DNA of 64,000 nucleotides from Nostoc sp. S13 (GCF_029379315.1 NZ_JAQYWQ010000004.1:62001-126000); one strand, 5' to 3'. Numbered from the stretch's first letter, positions 9,391 to 19,092 are shown. Notes: generated by a model from the sequence alone, not told the origin. Translations and numbers: made by a program.

Positions 9391-9745
9391 GCGTTCTAGG
9401 ACTAGCTGTTCCAGTTGCTGCTGTTACTAAATAGACTTATCCACAAATAAACCTCAAAATAGCTGAAACCCTTACATAGCTGGCTTTTTAGCTTATATAA
9501 AACAGGAACCTCTAAAACCCTCTCCAGAGCTAGGTTTCAGCCAAATAAAGTTCTCATTTCCGGATAAGTCTAATATAAAGTTACCGTTCAAGGACAGGCG
9601 GTTGTGCGTCCGGCGGGTGAATTGCGAATTGTGCAAGCGGCGATTGAAGGTCAGGTAATGCACATTTATGTTAAAAAAATCAAGTTATCAAAAAAGGAGA
9701 TGCGATCGCAATTATCGACGACTCCCGTCTGCAAACCAAAAAGAC
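9391..9745 (+). pseudogene. HlyD-type membrane-fusion protein, remnant
   Basis: After the truncated exporter, the frame reads LGLAVPVAAVTK (end of an N-terminal membrane helix), is interrupted by the 137-bp element at 9432-9572, then continues KVTVQGQAVVRPAGELRIVQAAIEGQV, a shifted frame, KKGDAIAIIDDSRLQTKK. This is the characteristic N-terminal half of HlyD adaptor proteins that pair with C39 ABC exporters in cyanobacteria. Coding similarity stops where the 21-bp tandem repeat begins. The gene is clearly dead. Together with the preceding pseudogene it marks a lost type I secretion system. Confidence 0.85.
9432..9572. mobile_element. 137-bp miniature element family A, copy 1
   Basis: Element GACTTATCC...GGATAAGTC flanked by TA on both sides. 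The ends form a long imperfect inverted repeat (the motif GCTGAAACC recurs inside each arm). The same element occurs inverted at 44264-44404 and 46415-46555 and runs off the window at 63929. No coding capacity. The TA duplication suggests mobilisation by an IS630/Tc1-type transposase elsewhere in the genome. Confidence 0.9.
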
Positions 9746-9748
9746 TAT

Positions 9749-9916
9749 ATTGAATTCGGGCGGTCGTTGATTGAATTCGGGCAGTCGTTGATTGAATTCG
9801 GGCAGTCGTTAATTGAATTTGGGCGGTCGTTAATTGAATTCGGGCAGTCGTTAATTGAATTTGGGCAGTCGTTAATTGAATTTGGGCAGTTGTTAATTGA
9901 ATTCGGACAAACTCCA
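9749..9916. repeat. 21-bp tandem repeat, about eight units
   Basis: Units of ATTGAATTCGGGCAGTCGTTA with C/T and A/G variants; the eighth is degenerate. Since 21 is a multiple of three, every frame stays open and short spurious frames arise on both strands. It begins exactly where HlyD similarity ends. Not a CRISPR: there are no spacers. Confidence 0.95.
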
Positions 9917-10296
9917 AGAATTTACATAAAGCCATTCCAGATTTTTGTAATAAATAAACTAATCTGACTCAGGGAGCCTTAGAACTTGCCGAAAAGTCGC
10001 TGATGGAACTAACAAAACATATGTTACTCAGTATTTTAAGTTTTAAGAACTTTACTCTCATCTATAGCAATCCTAAACGAGTTGTGAAAAATATAGAGAA
10101 GGAAACGAACCGCGTTCGCGCAGAGTTTTGTAGAGAAGAACGCAAAGGGAAGAAAAAAAAAGAGATATATAAATTTCACAAATGATTTAGGACTGCTATA
10201 GTTCAAATATCTGCTGAAATTAATTGTAGAAAAATTTATCAATAAATTGATTGCATATTCACAGATAAGAAATGAGCAGGCGAGGCTGGTTATGAT
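9917..10296. other. Gene-free stretch after the decayed exporter
   Basis: A short frame near 9963-10010 (LTQGALELAEKSLMEL) could be another secretion-gene remnant but is too short to name. Most of the rest is the family B element at 10062-10201. The last 95 bp hold the upstream region of the haemagglutinin-type gene; no clear promoter was recognised. Confidence 0.5.
10062..10201. repeat. Inverted-repeat element family B, copy 2
   Basis: Starts CTATAGCAATCCTAAA and ends TTTAGGACTGCTATAG, with TTGTGAAAA / TTTCACAA just inside; about 140 bp, AT- and purine-rich centre. Same ends as 8029-8132 and 43312-43415. Confidence 0.75.
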
Positions 10297-13200
10297 ATGG
10301 CAATTTGTGGAAATAGGAATTGGCTCTCAGGTTTATTAGGAGTTTTTAGGATTACTGGAGTGCTTGCTCATGTCATATTTTGTTGTGAAAATCACGCTTT
10401 AGCCCAGATTACCCCTGATAAAACATTGGGTAATAACTCTCCAAAAATTACTCCCAATGTCAATATTAAAGGTAGTGCTGCTGACCGGATTGATGGCGGA
10501 GCAATTCGCGGTGCAAACCTGTTCCAGAGTTTCCAGGAATTCAATGTGGGGGAGTTGCAGCGTGTTTATTTTGCCAATCCCACGGGAATCTCCAATATCC
10601 TCACACGGGTGACGGGAAGTAACGTCTCGAATATTCTCGGCACTTTGGGGGTAGATGGTAGTGCAAATTTGTTTTTTCTCAATCCCAATGGCATCATTTT
10701 TGGACAGAATGCGCGTTTGGATGTGAGCGGTTCCTTTATAGCGACTACGGCGAACTCATTTGTGTTTGGTGATGGATTGGAATTTAGTGCAACTAATCCT
10801 CAGATTCCTTCTGCATTACTAACAGTTAATCCTTCGGCGTTGTTTTTTAACCAACTTCAGGCTGGTAGCATTCAAAACAGGTCAATTGCACCAGCAGGAA
10901 TAGACCCATCAGGTTTTCCAGTAATTGGTTTAGGAGTACCTGATGGAAAAAGTTTGTTGCTAGTGGGCGGTAATGTCAGCATGGATGGCGGCAAGTTAAA
11001 TGCTTATGGTGGGAGAGTTGAATTAGGGGGGTTAGCAGCACCTGGAAATGTCAATCTTCTTTTTAATGGAGATAATCTCAGCTTGAAATTTCCTCTTAAT
11101 GTGACTCGTTCAGATATATCGCTTACCAATCAAGCAGGTGTATTTGTCACTGGTGCTAGTGGCGGCGGTAATATTGCAATCAATGCCCGAAATGTAGACA
11201 TATTAGGTGGAAGTATCCTTTCTGCTGGTATTGGGCAAGGGTTGGGTACACCTGAAACTGTTGCTGGGGATATTACGGTTAATGGGACTGGAGAAATCAA
11301 AGTTGCTGGTTCTGGGAGCAGAATTCGCAATTTAGTGGGCTTGGGATCAAAAGGCAATGGAGGTAACATAACTATCGATTCTGGTGACTTCTCATTACAA
11401 GATAGCGCTCAACTGCAAGCATTAACTTATGGACAGGGGAATGCGGGGAATGTGACAGTGAATGCAAAAAATGCTGTTTCCCTTGCAGATGCTGACATCT
11501 TTAGCAGAGTGCAAGCAGGAGGCGTGGGTAAGGCTGGCAATATCGATATTAATGCTACTTCCCTGTCACTTACTGATGGCGCTCAACTGCAAGCATTAAC
11601 TTATGGCCAAGGAAATGCGGGGAATGTGACAGTGAATGCAAAAAATGCTGTTTCCCTTGCAGATGCTGACATCTTCACCACAGTGCAAGCAGGAGGCGTG
11701 GGTAATGGTGGCAATATCGATATCAATGCTACTTCCCTGTCACTTACTGATGGCGCTAAACTTCTTGCCTCAACTTATGGACAAGGAAATGCGGGGAATG
11801 TGACAGTGAATGCAAAAAATGCTATTTCCCTTGCAGGTCAATCAACTGTCATCTTCAGCACAGTGGAAGCAGGAGGCGTGGGTAAGGGTGGCAATATCGA
11901 TATCAATGCTACTTCCCTGTCACTTGCTGATGGCGCTCAACTGAATAGCAGCATACATGGACAGGGGAATGCCGGCAGCGTATTTGTGCAGGCGTCTGAC
12001 TCGGTTTCACTCACAAATAGCAACATCCTCAGCAGTGTAGATAGTGGAGCAGCCGGCAATGGTGGCGATATCAATATTAAAGCTAAGACACTTTCCTTAA
12101 CTGATGGCCAACTAATTGCTAGCACCTTAGGACGAGGAAAAGCAGGTAGCATATTTGTGCAAGCCTCTGACTCGGTTTCTCTGATCAATAGCTTCATTGC
12201 CAGCAGTGTAGAAAATGAAGGGGTCGGCAATGGTGGTGAGATTAATATTACTACTGGGGCGCTTTCTCTAAGTGATAGCGCTTCTTTGTTTGTCAGCACA
12301 TATGGACGGGGGAATGCCGGTAACGTATTTGTGCAAGCTTTGGGTAGAGTCTCTCTGGCAAACAATAGCTTTATTGGCAGCAATGTAACAAAACAAGTAG
12401 TCGGCAGCAATGGTGGTGATATCAATATCACAGCTGGGTCACTCTCCTTAACTAATGGTGCTTTTCTGAATGCCAGTACCTCTGGACAGGGGAATGGTGG
12501 CAACATTTTTGTGCAAGCGTCGGACTCGGTTTCTCTCACAAATAGCAGTATGCTCAACAGTGTAGATAGTGGAGCAGCCGGCAATAGTGGCGATATTAAT
12601 ATTAAAGCTAAGACATTTTCCTTAACTGATGGAGCTGGTCTACTTACCAACATCCTTGGAAAAGGGAATGCAGGCAGCGTATTTGTACAGGCATCGGGTA
12701 GAGTCTCCCTTGCAAGTGGCAGCTTCATCTATAGCAATGTTTTCGGAGTAGGAAGGGGGGGCGACATCAATATCACCGCCGACTCGCTTTCCCTAACTGA
12801 TGGCGCTGATCTAGTTACTGCAACTTATGGACAGGGGAATGCAGGAAATGTGACGATTAAAGCTGATGGTGCAGTTTCCTTTGACGGTGTGCGGGTAATA
12901 GATGGCTTTCCTATACTTAGCGGGGCTTACAGTGGGGTGATAGCAGTAGCAACTCCAGGAAGTGTGGGCATTGGCAATGGTGGCGACATCAATATCACCG
13001 CAGGTTCATTTTCTCTAACCAATGGCGCTCAATTGAGTACTTTCACTGGTGGACAGGGGAATGCAGGAAACGTAACTATTAAAGCTGATGGTGCAGTTTT
13101 ATTGGACGGTGCGTGGGAAATAAGTGGTATCCCTGTACCAAGCAGCGTTTACAGCGGGGTGGGAGCGTTATCAGCTAGCCAGGCCGAGGCTTTCGGATTT

Positions 13201-15024
13201 TTGGGAGTGATACCAGATCAAGGAATTCTGGGTAATGGTAGGGGTGGCAATATCAATATTACTGCTGGCTCACTCTTTTTAACTAATGGTGCTCAACTGG
13301 AAACTAGTACTGATGGACAAGGGAATGCTGGTAGCGTATTTGTCCAAGCGAAAAATTCGGTTTCTCTGGCAGGCAGTGGCACTAGTATCCTCAGTACTGT
13401 AAACCCTGGAGCAGTAGGCAAGGGTGGCGAGATCCATATTAGTGCTGACTCGCTCTTTTTGAGCAATGGTGCTCAACTGGAAACTAGTACTGGTGGACAA
13501 GGGAATGCTGGTAGCGTATTTGTCCAAGCGAAAGATTCGGTTTCTATGGCAGGCAGTAGTAGTCGCATCCTCAGTACTGTAAACCCTGGAGCAGTAGGCA
13601 AGGGTGGTGACATCAACATCTCATCCCGGTCTTTTTCTGTAACGGGTGGCGCTGAACTAGCTGCTAGCACTCAAGGACAGGGAAATGCAGGAAATATTCT
13701 GGTCGATGCAACAGATTCTGTTGAACTCTCCGGAGTTGCTTCGTTCCCAGTCCTTGAAGATGGTCGTGCAGGCGGATTCTCTAGTGGGTTGTTTACGTCC
13801 ACCGACAAAGGAGCCAGTGGACAAGGTGGTGAACTGGAGGTCACTACTGGTATCTTACATGTATCAGATGGGGCGGTTTTGAGCGCCCGCAGCCAAAGCG
13901 GCTTCAAGGGTGGTAATATCACTGTTAATGCTAATGTCCTTGAAGTAATAGGTGGTGGGCAATTTCTTACCACTGCTTTCAACAGCGGCGATGCAGGTAA
14001 CATCACCGTCAAAGTAAAAGATCGCAGCACTATTTCAGGCAGTGATTCCACTTTCAGCGATCGCTTTAACTCTGTTGCTAAAGTTTTTGGTGAGGAGGAA
14101 GCCTTGGCTACAATTGATCCTGTTGGCCCACAAGCCGGGTTATTTGCCAACACCGCGACTGGCTCTAGTGGAAATGGCGGCAGTATCTTCATTGACCCTA
14201 TGCGGTTAGCGATCGCAGATGGAGCGGGTGTCGCCGTAAATAGCCAAGGAACCGGCAATGGTGGCAGCCTACAGGTACAAGCAGGCTTTCTCACCCTGGA
14301 CAATAAGGCTTTCCTCTCGGCAATAGCAAACAGCGGTCAAGGTGGTAATATTGCGCTAACGGTGCAGGATATGCTGCTACTACGCCGCAACAGTCAAATT
14401 TCCACTACTGCCGGGAATCACGAATTCGGTGGCGATGGCGGTAACATCACCATCAATACCCCCTTCATTATCGCCGTCCCCAACGAAAACAGCGATATCA
14501 GCGCTAACGCCTTCACTGGTATAGGTGGTAGAGTTTACATTACAACAGACGGGCTTTTCGGTATTGTGCCCCAAAAAAGTCCAACCGGAAAGAGCGACAT
14601 TACAGCAAGTTCGGAATTGGGAGTGAGTGGGGAGGTAACTATCAAAACTCTGGGTACTGACCCTAGTCACGGCTTAATTCAACTACCCTCTAACGTCGTG
14701 GAGGCATCCCAACAAATCACCCAAGGTTGCACTTCCAGAAGAGGAAAAAACGCCAGTCATTTTATCGCCACAGGACGCGGTGGATTACCCCTTAGCCCCA
14801 ACGAGCCTCTGCGGGGACGAGCAGTGATTACAGGTTGGGTAGATTTGCCCTCACAAGCAACAGAGAGAGTCACGGATAAAAAACCTACTACATCTGTGAC
14901 CAAATCTACTAATAAGATTGTGGAGGCTCAAGGATGGATTGTCGATGCTAACGGTAATATTATCCTTGTGGCTCAATCTGGGCAAAGTTCTTTTATTCCC
15001 TCTGCGATTTCCTGTAATCAATAA
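10297..15024 (+). CDS. Filamentous haemagglutinin-type secreted protein (two-partner secretion)
   Basis: 1575 residues. A signal peptide (about 1-36, ending HALAQ) is followed by the haemagglutination-activity/TPS domain (about 37-165) with GAIRGANLFQSFQEFNVGE, FANPTGISNILTRVTG and LFFLNPNGIIFGQNA, all hallmarks of TpsA exoproteins. The rest is a long beta-helix built from repeats of about 58 residues, such as GQGNAGNVTVNAKNAVSLAD and LSLTDGAQL, some nearly identical at DNA level. The C-terminus carries a conserved cyanobacterial tail (about 1455-1570) with one Cys in TQGCTSR. Such proteins are exported by a TpsB/Omp85 pore, which is not in this window. It is followed after 33 bp by the TPR-CHAT gene, a frequent pairing. 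Likely an adhesin or cell-surface protein. Confidence 0.9.
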   Translation: MAICGNRNWLSGLLGVFRITGVLAHVIFCCENHALAQITPDKTLGNNSPKITPNVNIKGSAADRIDGGAIRGANLFQSFQEFNVGELQRVYFANPTGISNILTRVTGSNVSNILGTLGVDGSANLFFLNPNGIIFGQNARLDVSGSFIATTANSFVFGDGLEFSATNPQIPSALLTVNPSALFFNQLQAGSIQNRSIAPAGIDPSGFPVIGLGVPDGKSLLLVGGNVSMDGGKLNAYGGRVELGGLAAPGNVNLLFNGDNLSLKFPLNVTRSDISLTNQAGVFVTGASGGGNIAINARNVDILGGSILSAGIGQGLGTPETVAGDITVNGTGEIKVAGSGSRIRNLVGLGSKGNGGNITIDSGDFSLQDSAQLQALTYGQGNAGNVTVNAKNAVSLADADIFSRVQAGGVGKAGNIDINATSLSLTDGAQLQALTYGQGNAGNVTVNAKNAVSLADADIFTTVQAGGVGNGGNIDINATSLSLTDGAKLLASTYGQGNAGNVTVNAKNAISLAGQSTVIFSTVEAGGVGKGGNIDINATSLSLADGAQLNSSIHGQGNAGSVFVQASDSVSLTNSNILSSVDSGAAGNGGDINIKAKTLSLTDGQLIASTLGRGKAGSIFVQASDSVSLINSFIASSVENEGVGNGGEINITTGALSLSDSASLFVSTYGRGNAGNVFVQALGRVSLANNSFIGSNVTKQVVGSNGGDINITAGSLSLTNGAFLNASTSGQGNGGNIFVQASDSVSLTNSSMLNSVDSGAAGNSGDINIKAKTFSLTDGAGLLTNILGKGNAGSVFVQASGRVSLASGSFIYSNVFGVGRGGDINITADSLSLTDGADLVTATYGQGNAGNVTIKADGAVSFDGVRVIDGFPILSGAYSGVIAVATPGSVGIGNGGDINITAGSFSLTNGAQLSTFTGGQGNAGNVTIKADGAVLLDGAWEISGIPVPSSVYSGVGALSASQAEAFGFLGVIPDQGILGNGRGGNINITAGSLFLTNGAQLETSTDGQGNAGSVFVQAKNSVSLAGSGTSILSTVNPGAVGKGGEIHISADSLFLSNGAQLETSTGGQGNAGSVFVQAKDSVSMAGSSSRILSTVNPGAVGKGGDINISSRSFSVTGGAELAASTQGQGNAGNILVDATDSVELSGVASFPVLEDGRAGGFSSGLFTSTDKGASGQGGELEVTTGILHVSDGAVLSARSQSGFKGGNITVNANVLEVIGGGQFLTTAFNSGDAGNITVKVKDRSTISGSDSTFSDRFNSVAKVFGEEEALATIDPVGPQAGLFANTATGSSGNGGSIFIDPMRLAIADGAGVAVNSQGTGNGGSLQVQAGFLTLDNKAFLSAIANSGQGGNIALTVQDMLLLRRNSQISTTAGNHEFGGDGGNITINTPFIIAVPNENSDISANAFTGIGGRVYITTDGLFGIVPQKSPTGKSDITASSELGVSGEVTIKTLGTDPSHGLIQLPSNVVEASQQITQGCTSRRGKNASHFIATGRGGLPLSPNEPLRGRAVITGWVDLPSQATERVTDKKPTTSVTKSTNKIVEAQGWIVDANGNIILVAQSGQSSFIPSAISCNQ
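11402..11930. repeat. 174-bp in-frame tandem repeats in the haemagglutinin-type gene
   Basis: Three successive units with a period of 174 bp (58 codons), for example GGCGCTCAACTGCAAGC at about 11404 and 11578. The DNA is nearly identical between units, more than protein function needs, which points to recent duplication or gene conversion. Confidence 0.85.
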
Positions 15025-15057
15025 TTCGTTACCCCAAGAGTATGGGGAGGAATTCCC

Positions 15058-17841
15058 ATGAAACCGAAGATTCATAAAAACAATCAGTGGCAACGCATGG
15101 GTAACAGATGGTTCATTCGTCCTTTTAAAATCCATGACTTGCCTGTTTTCATTCTCTTGGTTCTAGCGACAGCTTTTTTGTGCGTTATTACTTTTCCTGT
15201 TGCTGCAACTGTACAGACACAACATAGGGAGCATTTCACTTTCGTAAAAAGCCTTGTAAAATCTCACCCCAACCCTTTCGTTGGTAAGGAGAGGGAGCAG
15301 GAATCTTGTTTCTCATCTGGTATGTTTGCAAAACTGAGATGCTCCCCACAACATATCGCAACTCTTGGAGTGTCAATCCAAAATCCGACTGCACTAACAC
15401 AAGACTTGTTGCAACAGGGTAAAGTGCTATATGAGACAGGACAGTTTGCAGAAGCAGTTAAAGTTTTGCAACAAGCAGTTAAAAGTTATGGCAGCCAAGG
15501 CAATGAATTGCGGCAAGCTGTAGCATTAAGTAATTTGGCGTTGGCATATCAAAAAATGGGTAATTTGCCACCAGCGCAACAGGCAATTACAGATAGCTTG
15601 AAGTTGCTCGAAAAATCCTCTAATTCCCAAAATCTTCAGGTTTTGGCTCCAATTCTGGATATTCAAGGTAGTATTCAGCTAGACTTGGGACAAGCTGAAC
15701 AGGCACTTAACACCTGGCAACGTGCAGAAGTAAGCTATAAGCAATTAGGTGATCAAAATGGCATTAACCGCGATCGCATCAATCAAGCACAAGCATGGCA
15801 AGTTTTAGGATTTTACCGTCGGGGTTTGACAATCTTAACTCAATTGCAGCAGCAGTCACAATTAAAACCTAACTCTATCATAAAAGCAGTAGAATTACGG
15901 TCTTTTGGCGATGCTCTACAATTAGCCGGAGATTTGAAACAATCGCGTCAGGTATTACAGCAAAGTTTGTCAATTGCCCAAAAATTGGATTCTCCCCAGG
16001 ATGTGAGCGCTGCTTTGTTCAGTTTAGGCAATACAGCACAAGTACAGCAAGATTTTAAAGGGGCAATAGAATTCTATCAACAAGCTGGTGCGATCGCTCC
16101 TAACCCGATTAGCAAAGTTCAGGCTGAAATAAATCAGTTGAGCTTGCTAGTGAACATGGGACAAACACCAGCCGCGCAGACACTATTCCCGCAAATTCAA
16201 ACTCAACTGGCACAACTACCTCCATCTGTGACAACTATCTATGCCCAGATTAATCTAGCTCAAAGCTTGATGAAATTTGGAACTACACCTCAAGCGATCG
16301 CTCAAATCTGCGCCACAGCCTTGAAACAAGCTCAAAATTTGGCAGATCAGCGAGCCGAGAGCTTTGCCGTTGGGACTCTGGGCAGCGTATACGAGCAAAC
16401 TAAACAATGGACAATTGCCCAGAACCTCACCCAACAGGCACTGATCATAGCCCAAACAATCAACGCCCCAGATATCGCTTATCGTTGGCATTGGCAATTG
16501 GGACGCTTGTTAAAACAGCAGGGAGAGATTAAAGGCGCTATTGCCGCCTATGATACTGCGGTCAGTGAATTGCAGACTCTGCGTAGTGATTTAGTTGTTG
16601 TGAATCGAGATGTCCAGTTTTCCTTTAAAGAAAGTGTAGAACCTGTATATCGAGAGTCAGTAGAATTACTGTTACAGTTTCAGCAAACTGATCCGAGCGA
16701 AGCAACCCTAGACAAAGCTAGACAGAGGATTGAAGCACTGCAACTGGCGGCATTAGACGACTTTTTCCGGGAAGCTTGCATTAATGCCAAAACTGTTTTG
16801 CTTGACACAGTGGTAGATAAAGATAATCCTACAGCCGCAATCATTTATCCAATTATTCTGCCTTCTCAACTGCAAGTGATTGTCAAAATTCCTAAACATA
16901 CACTGCGTAATTATACAGTAAATAAGTCACAGAAGGAAGTAGAAGGTACTCTAAGACAACTTAGAGAGTATCTTTTAGAACCTGATAGGACTGAGGAAGT
17001 ACAGGCGCTCTCACAAGAAGTCTATGGGTGGTTAATCAAAGAAATTGAGTCAGATTTAAAAGAAAGTGGAGTCAAAACCCTTGTATTTGTACTGGATGGA
17101 ATATTGCGAAACGTGCCAATGGCTATACTGTATGACGGTCAGCAATATCTGGTAGAAAAATATGCTGTAGGACTCAGCTTGGGACTCCAGTTACTTGCAC
17201 CCAAACCTTTAACAGAAACAAAACTCAATGTCCTAGCTGCCGGGTTAGTGCAACCACCACAAAACTTTCAACAGGAATTTCCACCGTTACCAGAAATTAA
17301 ATCAGAATTCAACTCTATTTCTCAAGCGATCGCATCTACCACCAAGTTACTAGATCGGGACTTTAACAGCAAAAACCTAGAGAGTAAGGTCAATACCGTG
17401 CCATTTAATGTGTTACATCTGGCAACCCACGGTCAATTTAGCTCCAGTGCTGAGAATACTTTTATACTTGCTGCTGATGGGCCGATCAACGTCACGCAAT
17501 TTGATAGCTTGCTGCGCCGTCGGGATGATACTCGCTCAGAAGCCTTGGAAATGCTGGTTTTGAGTGCTTGCGAAACTGCTGCTGGTGACAATCGCGCCAC
17601 GTTAGGGCTAGCAGGAGCATCCGTAAAAGCTGGTGCCCGTAGTACTTTGGCTTCACTGTGGCATATCAGCGATAAATCTACTGCGATCTTAATTGGTGAA
17701 TTTTATCGTGAGTTAGTTAAAACTAAAGTGACAAAGGCTGAAGCTTTGCGTCGTGCCCAAGTAAAGTTGTTAAAAGATTATCCTAATTACAGTCGTCCTG
17801 GTTACTGGGCACCTTATGTTTTAGTTGGTAACTGGCTTTGA
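15058..17841 (+). CDS. TPR-CHAT domain protein
   Basis: 927 residues. A hydrophobic segment at about 28-50 looks like a signal anchor. Residues about 105-500 hold tetratricopeptide repeats (AEAVKVLQQAV, ALSNLALAYQKMGN, GAIEFYQQAGAIA). The C-terminal third is a CHAT peptidase domain with the dyad His791 in LATHGQF and Cys838 in LSACETA; the end RPGYWAPYVLVGNWL is typical. Probably acts on or with the haemagglutinin-type protein encoded 33 bp upstream, as in many cyanobacterial pairs. Residues about 70-100 (HPNPFVGKEREQESCF) come from a repeat-like GGTAAGGAGAGGGAG insertion that stays in frame. The 3' end overlaps the convergent LarA-type gene by 59 bp. Confidence 0.88.
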   Translation: MKPKIHKNNQWQRMGNRWFIRPFKIHDLPVFILLVLATAFLCVITFPVAATVQTQHREHFTFVKSLVKSHPNPFVGKEREQESCFSSGMFAKLRCSPQHIATLGVSIQNPTALTQDLLQQGKVLYETGQFAEAVKVLQQAVKSYGSQGNELRQAVALSNLALAYQKMGNLPPAQQAITDSLKLLEKSSNSQNLQVLAPILDIQGSIQLDLGQAEQALNTWQRAEVSYKQLGDQNGINRDRINQAQAWQVLGFYRRGLTILTQLQQQSQLKPNSIIKAVELRSFGDALQLAGDLKQSRQVLQQSLSIAQKLDSPQDVSAALFSLGNTAQVQQDFKGAIEFYQQAGAIAPNPISKVQAEINQLSLLVNMGQTPAAQTLFPQIQTQLAQLPPSVTTIYAQINLAQSLMKFGTTPQAIAQICATALKQAQNLADQRAESFAVGTLGSVYEQTKQWTIAQNLTQQALIIAQTINAPDIAYRWHWQLGRLLKQQGEIKGAIAAYDTAVSELQTLRSDLVVVNRDVQFSFKESVEPVYRESVELLLQFQQTDPSEATLDKARQRIEALQLAALDDFFREACINAKTVLLDTVVDKDNPTAAIIYPIILPSQLQVIVKIPKHTLRNYTVNKSQKEVEGTLRQLREYLLEPDRTEEVQALSQEVYGWLIKEIESDLKESGVKTLVFVLDGILRNVPMAILYDGQQYLVEKYAVGLSLGLQLLAPKPLTETKLNVLAAGLVQPPQNFQQEFPPLPEIKSEFNSISQAIASTTKLLDRDFNSKNLESKVNTVPFNVLHLATHGQFSSSAENTFILAADGPINVTQFDSLLRRRDDTRSEALEMLVLSACETAAGDNRATLGLAGASVKAGARSTLASLWHISDKSTAILIGEFYRELVKTKVTKAEALRRAQVKLLKDYPNYSRPGYWAPYVLVGNWL

Positions 17842-19090
17842 CACGGTACAGTATTTCGCCAGCCTTGGGCACAAGCAAGATACTTTCATGCTCACGGTTA
17901 GCCCATTCAGTGGGTAGAATAGTAGCCGGATCACGATAGTTCAAGTTATGAGCAGCACAGCGTTCAGCAGAAATACCAGTAGCTAAAGTGACGCGAATCC
18001 GCGCTTGTTCCCCTTGTATCGGATCAAAAGTACCCATACCTTTTAAGTGAGTACTATGAGCCAGCACTCCACCGGGATAGGCTTGGAATTTATCCCACTG
18101 TTTGAGGAAGTAATCTCGCACATGATAGCCAATTTGGGCTAGGATTTCGCCGTGTGTATAGCTAAACTCGGTAATATGAGGAGCATATATAATTACTTCA
18201 CCTTTGTCGGCCACTACTGGCTCTAGCTTGTACATTCCTTTAGCTGCTGTCCAAATGTCGTCATACATTTGGGGCATTACCGAAAGCACTTGTTTAAACG
18301 GCTGATCTACATATTGAATATGCAGTTTGGCTGATAATTTTGCAGCACCTTCCCAGGCTGACTCTGGTTTATCTATATATAGTCCAGCTAGCTGATTCGT
18401 TTTTGGGGCAACCACCATCGCTAGGCAAAGCTTCGGGGTAGAAATCAGGCTAGCGGCTCGGTTAATCAAGCGTCGAACTGGTGTTATTCCCGGTGTACCA
18501 ATAATTTCGTAACAGGTGATTAAAGCACCCAACCAGTGTGATAAATCAATTACTTCTTGACCACCAATACCGGGAAAAAAGTATTTATTTCCACCAGAAA
18601 AACCGACAACTTCGTGGGGAAACACCGGGCCGCAAATCATTATTAGATCGTATTCTGTTACCAGTTTGTTAACACGCACTTCAACTGCTTGATGTAGCAT
18701 TCCCCGGCTGATGTCTGCAATCTCATCTGCCGAAATTACGCCACAAGAAATAAAGGTATCCTGCTGATTCCAAAGGTGGTTAAAGATGCGAACTTTTTTA
18801 AAAGTTGTCTCTCGCTCCTCTGGTGTCACTCCTACCAAGTGATTGATTTGTTCTTGGCTCATGGGATTATGTGTACCCAGAGCGATCAAAAAATCCAGAG
18901 CCGCAACCCTTTTACCCAACTCCTGATGAAGCAATCGAAACATTTGAGGTATAGGAGCAGTGCGGGTGCCATCTGGAATTAATATTAAGATGCGCTGTCC
19001 ATCCAACTTAGGGTCTGCCAAAGCTTGATGAACTAGATCACAAACTTGCTCATCTGAAAGTGTTCCGTTAGTTATAGCCAGTGAATACAT
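17783..19090 (-). CDS. LarA-superfamily racemase/epimerase, possible D-mannonate/D-gluconate 2-epimerase
   Basis: 435 residues of the nickel-pincer LarA superfamily (DUF2088). Residues equivalent to those used by lactate racemase are all visible: Asp40 and Arg43 in PDGTR, His74 in GTHNP, His159, Lys169 in HEVVGFSGGNK and His185 in DLSHW, with the same spacings as the lactate enzyme (His to Lys 10, Lys to His 16). The superfamily includes racemases of lactate, malate and phenyllactate and a D-gluconate 2-epimerase. Its neighbours make D-mannonate and use D-gluconate, which are C2 epimers, so the epimerase role is my inference. It follows the SDR gene after 2 bp. The cofactor genes larB, larC and larE are not in the window. 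Confidence 0.8.
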   Translation of the reverse strand: MYSLAITNGTLSDEQVCDLVHQALADPKLDGQRILILIPDGTRTAPIPQMFRLLHQELGKRVAALDFLIALGTHNPMSQEQINHLVGVTPEERETTFKKVRIFNHLWNQQDTFISCGVISADEIADISRGMLHQAVEVRVNKLVTEYDLIMICGPVFPHEVVGFSGGNKYFFPGIGGQEVIDLSHWLGALITCYEIIGTPGITPVRRLINRAASLISTPKLCLAMVVAPKTNQLAGLYIDKPESAWEGAAKLSAKLHIQYVDQPFKQVLSVMPQMYDDIWTAAKGMYKLEPVVADKGEVIIYAPHITEFSYTHGEILAQIGYHVRDYFLKQWDKFQAYPGGVLAHSTHLKGMGTFDPIQGEQARIRVTLATGISAERCAAHNLNYRDPATILPTEWANREHESILLVPKAGEILYRVKASYQLKHKVPSNQDDCN

Positions 19091-19092
19091 TA

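Noticed and set aside
9666-9967. Open frames of 89 and 99 codons on both strands over the 21-bp repeat
   Set aside because: They arise from a tandem repeat whose period is a multiple of three; no protein character outside the repeat.
11937-12728. 263-codon minus-strand frame and others inside the haemagglutinin-type gene
   Set aside because: Shadow frames of a repetitive coding sequence; the plus strand clearly encodes the beta-helix protein.
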